From contig NW_024881313.1 of assembly GCF_018691265.1 (NCBI RefSeq), positions 10,244,501-10,308,500 of the forward strand: a stretch of DNA of 64,000 nucleotides, in the 5' to 3' direction. Positions 25,001 through 40,250 of this stretch are shown in pieces. A program made the translations under genes and the position numbers. Under the pieces are notes generated by a model. That model did no database searches, had not been told where the DNA came from, and saw nothing but the letters and a program-made list of their open reading frames with translations. The first letter of the stretch is position 1. The number at the start of each line of letters is the position of its first letter. This DNA comes from Tyto alba (Eukaryota; Chordata; Aves; Strigiformes; Tytonidae).

Positions 25001-27689
25001 ATCATAGCAGGAAGAGACTTAGTCCATTTAGTAAAAGCAGACGAGGCAATAAGCCTTTAGAGTAAACTTTTTAAAGATGTTAACAAATTGGTCCAGAGTA
25101 GGATCACTTAAATTAAGCACCAGCTGTTTCTAGTTTCACTTCTTGTCCTAAAGAGCTGCTTCTGATTCCTGAATGATTGACAGGGTCAAAAATATGATGG
25201 CTCAGAAACCTATTATGGAGGAAATGGTCTCAGATGTTCTTGTGCTAACACACTTTATTTGTCCATTTTAGGAAAGCCAGTGAAAGTGTCAAAGTTTTGT
25301 ACCTATTTAAATCTCCCGTGGAAGAAATGCTAGAGGAATTAGAAAAGGAAAAAATTCTTGCAGCCTCTTAGATAGTACCAAGTTGCACTGATCCCAGACT
25401 CCGGAGATAATATACTACAGAGAAGGCTGTTGTTATTACGAACCAACCATTTGAGCACAGACAGGCACTGGCCATGCTTGCTGTGTGGTGAATAGAACAC
25501 TGTCAAGTTATCAGAAGCACTCCATGGCCTCACTAGAAGATGGTAATTTACTTGCAACAGTCTTGCACATCTGCTGCATCTGGGAGAATGAGGGAGAGAA
25601 GGCAGTTGCAACACCTGCAGAAGATTGTAATGTTTATTCAGTCTCACTGAGCAGTGAAACACAATAGTTCAATACAGATAGTGAATTGGTTCTGCTGAGT
25701 CTGGGTAGTGTTTTACCTTCATTTTTAGGATAATCATATTTTTGTTTCTAGATTATGTTGATAAGTTTCCAGTGTTACCACTGAGACTATAGTGGCTGTT
25801 TAGGTATCTGGGAAAGATTTAGTCAGAGCTCTAGCACTGCCAATAGTATCAAGGCTTGTGCTAACTTAGACATACGGATAGATCCATGGTTCTTAAATAA
25901 TATAGTCAGGCTCCCAAATGCTGGACCTTTGTTGCAATAGAAGGGAATTATGATTAAGTCTTTAGGGGAAAAGTCAATGAATAAGCATTTCCATTTTCAA
26001 GGATATCATTGCAAGAAGGAAATCTAAAGAGTTCATACCAAGTCCAAAATAGAAACCCTAACTCAAATTTCTGTGGCTGTGGGATCCATGCTGTGCGGTG
26101 GCTGGCAGCAATAACTCCTCTCCTAGAATCATGAAAGGTAAAAGGTGTCATCTCACCTTGGTTCCTGTTTCTTCTATCAAAAATAATGATTTGTTTCTAG
26201 AATTGAAGCTGCACAGATGCACACTGCCAGTCATTAACACCTGGTGTTGCAGCATCAGCTGTTTCTGACATTGAACACATATTGTGGTGATTACAAATCT
26301 GACATATGGTCATAAAATTACTGAGCGTGTATTTATACACTGTAAAATGTATAAACATTGATTATGTCTTTGTTACATTTCCTGTGTTTCTATGTATCTT
26401 CGATACTTCTTTTCCTTTATTGTTTGGTTGTTTCTATGGACATTTGCATGTAAACAGTGAGAAACCTTTGTTTCTTAAGAGTTCATCTGTTCCTATTGCT
26501 TTATAAAGATTTGGGGGATAATTCAATTGGTTGCTGTGGAAATGAGCCTGATGTCACAAACAGAATTACAGTTCACCAAGCCTTGAAGAAGTAAGATGAA
26601 GGGAAAATGGACTAATTGGGGATCCATGTGACTGTGGCAGAATCTCAGCTCTCATTAAAAGCATGTATTTTTAGTCATTGTGTTTCTATAGAAGAGCTTG
26701 AAAGTGTAATTCAAATGATGACAATCCATGACTCATCAGACAAACTGAAAAAAATAGCTCTGAGAGAAGGGATGATCCCTCTTTGCTTGTATGGGCTTCT
26801 AACTCAAAGAGCCAGTAGCCTGTGGCAGGTCCCCCCAGCCCAGCAAAGCTTCATATGCCAGAAGGGAGAATGGGAAAGCTGCTTGTGCAGCTCATCCGCT
26901 GAAAAAATAGACTTTGCTATTGGCATTACTGCTGATGCTGTTCTGCCTCTCCTGGATTTCTGAAGAAAGGAGAGGGAAAGGTGCCTTCCTAGTTGCTCTT
27001 GAGAACAAGAGATAGGTTGCTCTTGATGATTCAAATTGAGAATCAGGGGCCTTTGTTTGAAAAGGGCTGGCTTTAGGGCTGCCTGATGGTGTTAGAAGGC
27101 CCTTCTGCCTCTGCCATTTGTTGGGGTTGAAGGGCCCTGGATTGTATTCCTCTCTGTTGTTTTCTGCCAATTAAAAGAAGCAAAAAATTTAAATGTGCTT
27201 ACAATTATGTATGTTTTCATTGTTTTTTCAAGCTCTAAAAATATATTGCTTTTTGTGTGGCTTTGGAAGATTTTTAGTGGGTGTTATGGAGTGTCACTGC
27301 ATAGTTCTGTTGGCTGCATAGCAAAATGCAATGGCTTTTTGAGGACATTACTGATTACTTAATTTGGTTTTAGAACTGTCAGATTTTGTGTGGTTTATAA
27401 TTTATAATTTTATTAAAACCAGTATGGAATATTGAGAAAAGAACTTGTGAGTAAATTACAATATAATATTTTCTTGCATAGTTCCTGAAAATATAGATTC
27501 TTGATTTTATTTTCATCGTGAAAGATTATAAATAATTTGTGTTATTAAGACACTCAAATTAATTGTATCAGTAACAATAGTTAGTGATAACTAATTTGTT
27601 TTGAAGAATGTACTTCCCAGAATTAACTGGCCTAGTAATAGATGTTTTCATTCATGAAGGAATACCAAATAGCTTTAAACTGCTTTGTT

Positions 27690-27778
27690 GTTGGTTTTGG
27701 TTTTGTTTGCTTGTTGTTTGCTTTTTGGTGTGGGGTGGTGGTTGGTTGTTTTTTTGTTTGTTTTTTTTTTTTTTTTAA
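27690..27778. repeat. T/G-rich low-complexity tract ending in poly-T
   Basis: TTG/TTTG repeats with GGTGGTTGG insertions and a final T run. Confidence 0.75.
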
Positions 27779-30700
27779 GTAGAGGGCCATTTCTACTGTT
27801 AATATGGTATTTATGTTTGAAATTCACTACAGAGATGGTACAGAATCTAGCATCCTTACCTGCTTCAGAATAGGTTGAAGACCCTGGTAATCATTACTGA
27901 CATCAACGCTTTGGAAGATAGAATAGGCGGTATATTGTATAAGAGCCTGTATATTGTAAAGGTTGAAATGACTGGAAGGGAACACAGTGAAAATTTTAGA
28001 CAGTTATGAGAGGAGGGTGAGAAGACAGTTTATATGCTAAGTATGTGTCTGAGTGCTTTTATTGAACAGAGGCACTTTGGTGCTGGATAGGCTCTAAGAG
28101 TTTGAGAAATTATAGAAATTATTTTAGAGATGATGAAAGCAGATTGAAGATATGCAAAGAAAAAGAGTGAGTGGCAAGATAAGTGCATTGCTCTGGTTTT
28201 GAACTAAGGCTACAAATAGATGGTAACTGTGCCATTTTAGCAGTATGAATATAAAAGATTGAGAGTTTCTGAGATGAAAGAGATGAAAGCCCTGAAAGGG
28301 GAAAAATTATAAAAATAATTGAAGATTAAGCTATTGGAAAACAAGACAAATGGCTTCAAATAAAGTTGGAGTCTACCAACTTTTGGTATACCAAAATTAA
28401 TGGGTCTGTGCCATTTTTACAACTCATAGGTAATGCATTGAGTGATTTAAGGAAAAAGAGAAGAGGAGATCTCAGAAAGAGATTATTAAGGCAAAATCAA
28501 AGTTGGCTTTTAAAGATACAGAACAGGAGACAGGAGCCAAAACATAGCTTAGTACCTAAAGGTTGATTTTTGGAAAGTCTTGTTTGAGATTTGGGTGTTT
28601 GGTCATAAAAAAATAATTTAAGGAGAAAATAAAAAAGAAAAACAAATGGTGAGATTGAGAGAAATGAGGCCTGGGGCAGAAAAAAAAGTATTCAAGTAGA
28701 ACCTGAGTGGCTAGCCAAATTTTATCTTGTAACAATGATTTAAATTACTCTAAGATAACTATTCTGTCTTTTTTAGAGCGCCTTGTAGAAGTCTTTCAAT
28801 AATTCTTTATTATTAAAATCTGCGAAAATGTGCACAAGTGCTATTATTTTTGATTCTAATGCTTATCTATTTATTTAGCTAATTTTGGCTGAGGATGAAT
28901 CCAAATAAGTACTCAAACTGGAATTTGAAATAAGCCACTTATATTCCCTTTGGAGGTGGTCTTATTCTGGAATAAATCAGAAATTATTATTCATTCTGAA
29001 TGATTTTAGGAGATAAGATGTTAATTAGGAATTAGCTAATGGTTAAAGGAATACTGACCCATTTAATATTCCTTTGTTTTGTTTTAAATATAGAGCCATA
29101 TTTTATTTTGCTTCAGACACAATGAATCTTTTCACGTTGCTCATCAAGTCCAAGCTTGTTACTTCATCTGTGGTCTAATGTGATACCTCCAAAGAGAACC
29201 ATGATCTCACCAAACAGTATATGACACTATAATTTTAAATTATCAGTGCTTTAAGAGGATTCTGGGAATTTAAGGGATCCACAGAAAGAATGACAAAATG
29301 TAATTAAGTTATCCCAAATGGTACATAAGCACATTCTGAAGTATTTCCCAGTGTAACTATGCATTTAAATTATAGCATGCACTAAAGTTTTTCTGGATTG
29401 GGTTTCAAGAAGCAAGTGCCAGAGTATCGCATCCTTCTAATACAGTTCTAGAAATGTAATTATTATGTAGGAGGACTACTAAGCTGCTCTTCAAATTGCA
29501 AATTCTCCAAGACAGACTTTACTCTTAAGGTAAATACTTTGCAGCTCTTTGTACACAGTGGAACTTAAAGTTATCCAATCTCGTATTTTTAAAAATAACC
29601 TGAATAAGTTTACTTTAAATTTCACAGTTTTACTACCATTAGCAGCTTTCATAAGAACCTGAGTTTCTTTTTTTTTTTTTTTTTTTTCCCTCTTTTTTCC
29701 TATTCTCATTTTGTTATCTAGCCCCAAAACCTGTGTAGCATCTTTGGCTAAGAGCAGCACCTCCCTTCCCACCTCCAAAACAAAACAAAAACCCCCAAAC
29801 AAATCCAGTCATCTCTACAGCTTAGCGTCCTGTCCCTGGGAGGCATGCATCTGAAAAGTTTTGTAAGGGTTCCAGGCACAAGTATGTTAATCTTTATTCA
29901 GGGTCTGTCTTGACATAAAAAGCAATACCAAATTTTGCATAATTATGCACAATGAGTTATAATCACATCTCCATTTAATTATTTTAGTGGAAACTAACAA
30001 TATGGTCTCTGCACTACAGAAAGTCTTTGATTTAAAACTGCGTCAGACCTCATTGAGTACTCTGTTACTTCTGGTGAATAAAGCTGCATGAACGTACCAT
30101 GTCACTACATTTTTATATGTTAAACTTGCCAGTTGATGTGTACTTCAGCTTTTATCCTGGAAGATGTTAAGGTAAGGGTGACATAATTTTATTGGATCGG
30201 AATGCCCACCTGAGATGTTATATGTACAGAAAGTTGTTCTGACCCATGCAGAAAGAATTTGTCATGCCCTGTTTTTCCCCTTCAGGAGTCATGCAGTAGC
30301 TACCGGGGATACACAAGAGCTCTGTTCATATGGGTTTGCTGTACATGCTGCCAGTGATAGAGAAGTTGTGTTTGCTTGGTGCTGTCTGCTACACAAATTA
30401 TAGTGCCAAATAGTAGTGTGTGTAGTGTTCAGAGGTGGTGATTAAGGTAAACTGTTAGGGTTTTTAATTGTGATTAGTCCTGTATATAACAGCAGGTGAG
30501 TTTTTATAAGTGCTTGTCTTACTCAGGGTGTTAATATATCACTATGAGCTTGTCTAGTGTTTTTAGGCCAAGCTTCTTACATACCATGCACCCATACCTC
30601 TATCTTCAAAAACAGTGTTGATAAGAAAAAACATATACCCACAGTTCTCAGTTTTAGTTTAGAAGAGTTGATCATCTTCTTTGTTTTACTGATTGTGAAG

Positions 30701-31930
30701 CATCTCTGGGGATTTGATTTCTTCATTGTTTTACTAAATGCCTGTGTTTGTCTGCTCAGTCTTTTCCATAAATTCTGTCTCAATGCCCTATTTTGTTTTG
30801 TGGAGTGGATTCTACCTCATTTTCTTTCTCCTTTTGTCAGAGATGCAAATGCTTCCCATTTCTCCCACCTGTTTCGTTATTACAAACCAATAACTGTTCT
30901 GCAAAAATGAAACAGACAGAAGAAATGGGAAACACTTTCATAATTTTCACAAAAGGAGAAAAAAGTCCTTTATCATGGCAGATTTTTATTATTTTCATTA
31001 TGCATTTTTTTTCCTTAATCAGTTTTTAGTGTTAAGTTATGCAGAATATGTCTTGTCCTATTCTTTCATGAAACAACACCTCACCAGTAGAGATTCCCAC
31101 TTTTATTGATAATCTCTTCCAATTTAGTGTAAGTAACAGTCTTCCATATAATTCTGAAAAAAATGCTTTCTTTGCATACCTACTGTAGAGTTGTTTTTTC
31201 ATGCCCCACCATACATGTATAGTCTTAGATAAAAGTCTAGTAGCTTATGCTGCATAACTTCAGTGATCGATGGAGTTTTGTAAAAGTCGGTACTCCCAGC
31301 CCTTGCCAAATGACCATCAGTAGATATCTTTGGAACTTGCTACCAGAGCTGAAATTTTTCAGACTGCTTTTATGGTTGGCATCCAGTTGCATTTTGAAAT
31401 TTTATGCAGTATGCTGTGAAACTAGTAATTCTAATAGTACTTTTAGTGGAATGTAGAATGTTCTTTTCCATTTGCAGGTCTGGAAATTCAAATAACATCT
31501 TAAAAATTCTAGGCATTTTTTTAGCAGTCTGCTTTTGGAGTTTCAAAAAAACTGAGAGAATTAATCTTAAATCATCCTGACTCATAAAAATTTGTATAGG
31601 GTATGCATCACTGTTCTCTATGAAATTAATTCATCATCAGTATTTCTTCTGAAAAGACCATCCCATTTCATTTTACAATGCTTTCTCTATTTTTAAGCAT
31701 AGTCAGAACATTGTAGATTTTTAAAATTACATGAGTCCTTTGCTTTAAAAAATGATGCACGTCAACTACAAACATGGAGAGAGTGAACAAGAAGACAGAT
31801 AAAGTCTGATTTTCATTAGCTAGTTACTTTGATTAAAAGATGGCAAGTATGCAGCCATCAGGAATAAAAGATAAGTAGTTAGGAGGCACAGATGAAAAAA
31901 GTAGTAGCAATTAAGACTGGAGAATTTTTC

Positions 31931-31952
31931 AATAAAATAAAATAAAAATAAA
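31931..31952. repeat. (AAAAT)n short tandem repeat
   Basis: About four ATAAA units in tandem. Confidence 0.7.
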
Positions 31953-33466
31953 GACAAAGAGGAAAGGAAATTTAATGGGAAACAAGGTAATATTAATGAA
32001 ATTTTGTGAGGTTTATGTGAGGGTTGGAATAAAGAGAGAAGCTACATAACTGTGAGGAAGGTAAGGTGAGAATAAAAAAAAGTATGCAATATTCCTTGGT
32101 GGAGGAATTTGTTCATTGTGTTTTCAAAAAGGTAACAAGTAATACTTTATAAAAATATATTTGTATTTCTGTCTTCAAATTATCTGCTGAATTGCACAAC
32201 TTGAATTCTAGCTTTTCTCTTTAAAATTGGACAGAAGTAAATTCTTGATCTTTGTAATGTGCTCAATGGCTTCACAGGGCACACAGCGAGCTGAATGGGA
32301 AGCCTTCATTCCAGCTTATATGGGGTTACAGTTAACTCCATGTGATGCTCATTGTTGTATTTGTGATTAAAGTTTCCAGGGAATTATTTGAATTCTGATA
32401 GCAGGAAAATGGTGTATTTTCTGTACGCAGCATGAGTCCTTCACTGGCAGCCATGTTGCTTTGTTGAGCTTTTGAGAAGCTCTGGCTGCCTGCAGGCTGT
32501 CCTCCCCCTTATTCACACTCTCAGCATCAGTTAGCAACTGTCCTCCCTACCCCTTTCTAATGGTGTCCCCATTTCTACCCTTTCCCTGCCGGGATTCACA
32601 TCATCCCCCCTTCATCTCTCCACCATCCTCTTGCAGCAGAGCCATGTCCAGTTCCCACACGAACAGCTCTCCACTTCTGCGTGAGACTGTCCTTCCAACC
32701 CTTTTTGGCAAGGGAATGAATGCTCGTGGGTGAAACTGAGAACCTGCACAGAACCAAAAGGGGCTCAGTGTGTACCTGTGTTGTGGGCGCTGAATTGGAT
32801 CTCACAAGAATAAAAGGCTGTCACGTTTGGGAATTTCCCAGAGAAGCAACATGCTTGTGATGTACTTTGCAGCGTAGTGTAAAGATTTCTGAGCAGTAAA
32901 CTGGTGCAGCAGCACAGCTGGAGTCCATTTTCAGTTTATTTCAGGAGCTCTAGAATTCCTCCAGTGCCTGATTCAAGCTAATCAGTGTTGTTACATAGTA
33001 GTGCCATTTGTAAGCACACAGAACAAATTCTTTTGAAACAAAACATTGCGGCGTTCCTTTTGAAGGATGCTTACAGATATAAATATTTCGGTGCTTTACT
33101 TAGGGGGGGGAAAAAAAATTAAGAGAAATCTGATTGTCAAAGAATCTGAATATGGGGTTTATTGGATTATGTTACCTAATGAAACATTAGGTTTTCTTTT
33201 TAACAAAGGAAATTTCTACTAAAAATTTTATCAGGTTGTTTTGATGGGTCAAAAGCAAATAGTTTGCCTAGTCTTATATTAAATGTAACATTTAAATTTA
33301 GGTAAAATCATTAAAGAGAGATTTTTGTATTGCTTTAGGATTTTGATTTGGGTGATGTGATTTCCAAAGGCAGCTTCCAAAATGTCAACCTTTACTTTAT
33401 TATCTAAAATAAGTTATCCTCCTGTCTAGCCATTTTATTTATATTCATATCCATATCTTATCTTGG

Positions 33467-33570
33467 GTGGGTTTTTTTGTTTTTGTTTTGTTTTGGTTTT
33501 TTTGTTTGGTTTCTTTGGTTTGTTTTTTTTTGTTTTTTTTTTTTTTTGTTTGTTTTTTTTTTTTTTTTTT
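33467..33570. repeat. About 100-bp T/G low-complexity tract
   Basis: Irregular TTTTG/TTTGG repeats merging into poly-T, directly followed by CAG, which by chance imitates a splice acceptor. Confidence 0.85.
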
Positions 33571-36500
33571 CAGATTTAGAGTTTGTTAGAAGACACAGAA
33601 AAGGGGTGTAAATCATAAATTCTTTATTTTAGTGTGATTTATGAATATATTCTCTGGTTTGCTATCTGTGAATGACACTAAGCTTGAGATATTCTGACAA
33701 GGGTCTGGCATATTTCTTAATGGTACAGAGGGCTGTGCGTCACTACTTTCAGGAGACCGGGTCTGTATTATATGACTTATCTTGAAGCCATGATCTCATA
33801 CATATTGAAAGCTAGTAAGTAATTTATTCTCTGTCATTTTTCTAATGCACAGTCTGGAATAAGCTTTATTTTACTAAGCACACACAGCATTAGAACAAAA
33901 TGAAGTCATTGCTCTTTGAAAAACTTGAGCATAAATGTGGCTACGGTTTTCTTATATGCCTAATCAGAGACCCCAACCAAATTTAAAAATTAACCTTTTA
34001 AGAGAATTTACCTTGTAAGAGAATGAACAAGAACATATGGGACTAGGGCTGCAGGAGGAGTGGAACAACCCAGATTGGATCACCCTAAAGGCCAAGTAAA
34101 AGTGACATATACTATATTTATTATTAATTGTATTTGTTAGGGAAGTGTGCTACCTGCTAAATAGCATTCAGTAAATTCTGGTTTTACAATTGTTTTATGT
34201 TTGTCCATAGAGTGATATTTAAAACATATGATAGGCTCTAATAAGGTATGGTACCATTCTGTAAGGAAAACTATATTCCTCAGCTTATGCCCATAGACAT
34301 TAGAATTTATATTTCCTTGACACTAAATGTCTTAGATCTTTTCATAAGATATTGTCTACTGTGTACTGCACTTACTGCATGCCTGGCAGGCTCCAGGACT
34401 TCTAATGTCTTTTCAAGAACAGATTCCTTGGGTTAAAATGTTCTAGAGCAGCGTTTTTACAACAGAGATATTAGAATGTTTTACTTTTTCTAATTCTGAA
34501 ACAGGTTATGACACAGGAAAGGAAGAGCCAAGCTTGAAAAACATGGGAAAAGTCTAAACATTTTCTTTACCATCCTTTGATAAAGCTCTGAAGTAATTTT
34601 GTTTTTCTTTTCTTTGCACTCTCTGATGTCTTACACTGAATCAACTAACTTTCCTTTCCTCAGTTTTTCCCTGAACCAAGGCAAACTATGCCTGATAAGC
34701 CTGATCCCTACAGGCAATGAATCAAAAAGTTCACAGAGGGTTTGCTCTTGCATTTACTTGGAATGTAGCTCCCTCTTAGGTAGCCTGTTCCCCAGTTTTT
34801 AAGTGAATTTATTTCTAGTCATCCTCTTGCCTCTTTTTCTTTGCCTAAATCAATCTATTTTATTAACATATTACTACATTTAAATACTTTTAATAATCAC
34901 ACTTATGGAACATCTAGAATGTTCAGCTGCAAGTATAATAATGAATACAAAAATTTGGGGAAAGTTAAGGTTCTGCTTGAACTATAATTTCCTATTTCTA
35001 AATGCTCTTACATTAACTTGTAACTTTTTTTTTTTCCCCTCGTGTAGAGAGCATTTGATGGAACATCTTTATTCTGGAAAGGAAGTAATCCTTTTAGATC
35101 ATGAGAAAGTTAAGGTCGCTGAAAACCTGGAAATTTCTGAGATCATACTTTTAGGTTGTTTAAGGTCTCTGTAAGTGATAAAGCATTTCTGATAGCTTTT
35201 TCTCCTTAAGATACCTTAGTTAAAACTTGAAAAAAAGGTATGAAGGTGGGAAAGAAGAGAAAGGTGAAAGAAGGGGAGATCAGAAAAATTGACTTACTCT
35301 TTCTGTTTTGCCTTGCTGTTTTTAATATCTCATCTGCCTCTTCCTATCTTTCCTTCTCCCCATCTTTTTTTTTGTCTTCTCTTGTTCCTTTTATCATTTT
35401 TGGTGATTAACTCTTCATTCTTCTTTCCTTCTCACGTCTTTTCTGCTTGCTTTTGCTGTGTCAGGTCATCTTTGCTGAAATTATCTTGATCTTAGATGCT
35501 CTGGACAGCATCACTGTTAACCTTTCTAACTGAAGAATATAAAATTAAATAAATCTGTCCTGTGTGAGCATACTGAGGTAGAAATGGATGGATTAGGAAG
35601 GGATATAAATTTGAATCCTGGGACCTGGGAGTGTTTTTAGTTCACTACTCTTATGTTGCCTTTTGTCCGTGGCAACGCTAAGTTGATGAATGCCAGTGTC
35701 ACGTTACTGGTGTTTTGCTACTAGGTTAGATAACTTAATGTTGTTACAATACCTCTATTTTATGGCTATATGTTTATAAAACATGTCAAAAAGCTTGTGT
35801 AAAGTTTAGTAACAGTAAATAGACATCTATATTTTTTTTCTAAATATGCACTGAGTTTAGTTTGGGAGCACATCTTTGTGATTTGAAGCATAGGTGACAG
35901 AAAAGAAGTTTTAGTAAATTGATTTGTTTATCTCCTTCCTAATTTTTTTCCCTAAGCTGTAATATTATGAATTGGCAAGGTAAATAATTCTTGCCCCAAA
36001 GTTTATTGATTGTTGGCAGGATTTGTGGAAGGGATGATTTAAAGAAAGATCTAACAGAAGATGGGGAACTCATTTGTGATTTGGAAACAGATTTTGGTGA
36101 GGAAATTCTTGTTGAACTTGTCAGAAATTGCTAGAAGGTCTTCTGACCATAATGACAGGTAAATGACAAAATTACTTTATAAAAATTAGTGATTTAATCA
36201 GTATTGTACTTAGAGTAGCTGTCCATAGTGGGTGCTAACCTGTAATGGTCCATTACATGGAATGAATTGGTATACCATATAGTCTTTAAGATCTTTCTCT
36301 ATATAATGTGCCATTTTATAATAGACCTAATATAGGGCTGCATGTTTCTATAGAGGAGAAAGATATTAAAAGTTTGATGATATAAGTAAACAGAAGTAAA
36401 ACTAACTCAGAGTATGCTCATGTTATGGTCAAATTGTGATTGTCTCACACAGCTTTAAAGGAGCTGGCTTTATTTAGCTGCTTTTGATATCTTGGGTAAA

Positions 36501-39500
36501 TCTTTGACACAGTAGTCAGTATACTTTTCCAATCTGTGAAACTGAGGTCTGTGCTGATGCAACTGTACTTTTATCTCTATGCCCCGTCATTTGGGTATGC
36601 ATAAAGGAGCCACACCTGCAACTTTTGACTTCAAAGTAAAAACTTTCAATATATTTGGTAATGACTTGTAGGATTAAGAAAAAAAAATAGGTTTCCAGTT
36701 TATTTAGAAAGATCTGCTTAGACTTCACAATGGTGAGAAAGCCAAATGGTTAATAGGTGTGGAAGTTGGGCAGCAAGAATGTATTCTTTTGAAAGATCCT
36801 GTTACTTGTCTGTTGTCATCAAAGTTTTCTAGTCATTGTTTTTAAGATCTTACTCTGAAAAATTCAAAGGTAGAAAAAGACTTGATTTGCCTGAAATTGT
36901 CATTTGAACTGTAAAAGGATGATATTCTACTAACCTTAACAGAGGGGTTTTTTTGTGGACTGTAAAGGGTAACAAAAGAAGATGCTGGTACTGGTGTAGT
37001 GGGTATGCCTCTTGTAAAATCTCTAAGGTAACTGGTTCAAAGACGTTTACAGCACCATGTTTTATTTTAAAGGTTCCCATCCCACTAGATCATGGCAAAA
37101 GTCCTGAAATCTTGCATTCATCATTATATCAACCTCCATAGTTTTGTGTTTTCAGTGGATTTTTATAGATGTGAGCATGTTATGTAATAGTATTCAAAAC
37201 AAAAACAATAAAAGTATCTCAAATAAAATACTTTTTGTAATAATAAAATTTTCTTGACTTGAGTCAGGGACTGGTTCCACTCCTGGTCCAAACTGTCAGT
37301 TAAATATCCAATTAAATTGCATAGACTGCTAATTGATGGCTAAAAAAACCCCGTGTGAATGTTAGAAGTGGATTTAAGATGATATACTATCTTGGAAATA
37401 ATCGGAATAAACCCCAAGTTAATACAATTTAAATCTGAAAGTTTTGTACTTATTTAGCAAGTTTTAATCTTATATGGCATAGTTCTTGATATTCTTCTAG
37501 GTAAGAAGAACTCTTACTTTGTACGTATTCAGAATTCGTAGAACTTTGTTTTACTCTTCACTCAATTAAGTTATATGCTTTTGTACTCTAAGCTGCGTTT
37601 TTCCCCGTTTATTTGATGGGGTTTTTGGTTTGTCGGATGGTTATTTTATTTCATTACATCATTGTGTATACCTTTTTTCTGTACACTCAGTGACTAAAAT
37701 TGTTTAGTAAGTAGGAGTCACTTGGCTTCCACCCTTTGCACATGATGTCTTCATAATTACATCTTTGTTCATTCATTCTAGTATATTTATCCAACAATGC
37801 ATCATCAGTGTTTTAAGGGAAAATCAGTTTAGAGCTGTAGTACTTCTCATTCCTTTCTCAAGACAGTTCCTTTTGAATAAAGGGATGTCTTCCCTATAAC
37901 TCAGATTTGCTGAAAGTAATCGATTTTGCATTTCCCTAAAGTAAAATATGGTGATTCTTTCAAAGACAAGGAGGTAAGCTTATAGGGCTGGACAGACAAG
38001 TTTTAAAACACAGATACCTGTGTACTACTGTATCTGTCACACAAAAAATATTAATTGGTGGTAGCACACAAAAGAGCAAATGTCTATCCTGGGGAAAAAT
38101 GTTGAAGAAAATGAAGTAGTGGGAAAATATAAATTAATAATAAATTGATGGGATAAAACTATGGAAGACTGATTATAGGATAATTTTAGGATTAAATATA
38201 TTTCTGAGGGACTAGAAGAGAGATGACTGAGGACATATATGTTTTTTTGTTTATTTTATTAGCTGAGTAGGGAATTCCAGAAAGTGATAACAGGGAAAGA
38301 AATAAAGCCTGTAGAGGGCAACTAACCCAAATGTATTAAACCGCTTAAATTATATAGTTAAGCAGATACTGTTTAGGATGATTAGAAAGCTCTGTAAACT
38401 TGCTTGAGGGAAGTACTTACCTGAATAATGTTGTTACCTTGCCATGTAAGTTTCCATGAAAATATGGTCTTCCTGGGAGTGTCCCTTTATGAGGACTGTT
38501 TTTTAACACTAAAATGTCATTGGATAAAGTCACAAACAGTCATGGTAGTAGGGTTTAATGCTGCCTTTATGGACTATATTGTAAGGTTTATTATTGCTTG
38601 CTGTTTCCTTTAGAGTCCTGGAATGAACAAAGAGTAATCCTATTCCAGCTTTGGTATTAAATTGGAAAAGTGGAAGATTAAATCCCTTTGAAATAGGGAA
38701 GATCTAGAATTCAGGTCTAATGTATTTGTAGTGAAAGTGAAAGGATTTGAGATGTATCATGCAAAGATCAGTAGAACACAGCTCTCCAGGAGCCTAAACT
38801 GATCTTACGGGCTTTCGTTTCCTTGATGTCCATGCATTATGCCTCTCCTGTACTCTCTTTCTCAAATATTGTCTGTTAGGGTCAATATTGTCTGTAAAGT
38901 CTCTTAAGAAATTAATGAGTTAAAGCAGTTAATTAATAGGAGAAAGTACTTAATGCTAACAAAATAAAGTCTTGATACAGCAATGCTGTAAAAGACCTGT
39001 TTAACTGCACTGAACTTGTACACATAGCTGGCTTAGATGGAAGCAGAATTTTTTAAACTTTGAACTCCACAGCTAGATTTATTGAAGCAGCACTTGAAAC
39101 CTATTTGTTTCTCAGAGCAATGAACATAAAGCAGACTTCCCAGAATAGGTTTGCAGTGGCAATTGTTAAGATAAATGAGCATATATATTAACCTTAATTA
39201 ATGTGTGAAGGTATAATAGAAATACTGAGTTTCTTTGCTATAGTAATGAACATAGGAAAACTCCCAATCTTCCTCATATACAATTAAGACAAACTTGTAT
39301 CCTCATATTAGTCCTGTATTTTATTAAACTTCAAGTTCTGGGGCATTAGGAGATCATTATTATCCCAAAAGTTAGATCTTGAACTGGAATTGAGACACTT
39401 GCTTTTTACTGCTCTGTCTGTAGCCTTTTTTCTTTGAGTTCTATTTTTTTAATTATATCTATTTAGCAGTATGCTTTTTCAGTAGCCTTATAAGGTAGCT

Positions 39501-40217
39501 GAATGTGTGAATACCACAGTGGAAAGAATCTCTACACCAGACCGTGCCTTTGTAATTAAGCAGTGTTTGGGAGGCTGTGACTCCTAGGCAGATGTCTACT
39601 TAGCAGCTCTTTCTTATGGACAACACAGCTGTTATTTTTTCAGTGACTAATTTTAAACTTTCTGTGATATTAATATTTCCACAGGCTCAACACCTGTAAG
39701 ACTGTAAGTACTCAAAGATTGTATCCAAAATGGAATTATGGCAAGATTGTAAGCAGAAATGGTGGAAAATTAGAACTGCTCTTGCAGTGTCAACACTTTT
39801 AACACACACAAACTTAAAAACCCTCTACAAAGGAAATACAAATTGGAGAGGCTTTAAATAAGCAATAATTAGTTGGGTTTTGTTTGTTTGTCTTTTAATC
39901 AGGAATACTGAGTCATGAACCTTCAGACAATTTCTTATTATGTAAACTGGAGCATAATTTTAAAAAATTTGAAATATCGTATAATTCTCTAATGGCCAAA
40001 TCTGCTTATGCTGTTCAAAGAAAGGTTTATAGAAAGTAGAGGAGACTTTCTCCCTTTCCCAGGCTGTATATGGCCACCTTAAGCTAATTTTTATGGAGAT
40101 TTGATAGGTTAGATGAGTTAGTATCTTAGTGATTGCAAAAATTGATCTGAATTCACCAAATTTAACATATATGCATATGTGCATGTATTTATAAACTAAA
40201 ATGCAAGGGCTTGGTAG

Positions 40218-40250
40218 CATCTTATGTATATATACAGTATATATATATAA
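40218..40250. repeat. TA-rich microsatellite
   Basis: Two runs of alternating TA separated by CAG. Confidence 0.75.

Noticed and set aside
26616..26963. 115-codon + ORF in a less AT-rich part of the intron
   Set aside because: No domain was recognised, and overlapping minus-strand frames are equally long, so it gives no coding signal.
33467..33590. Long T tract followed by CAG resembling a splice acceptor
   Set aside because: It is a low-complexity T/G tract, and the sequence after CAG has no conserved coding potential or DGKB similarity.
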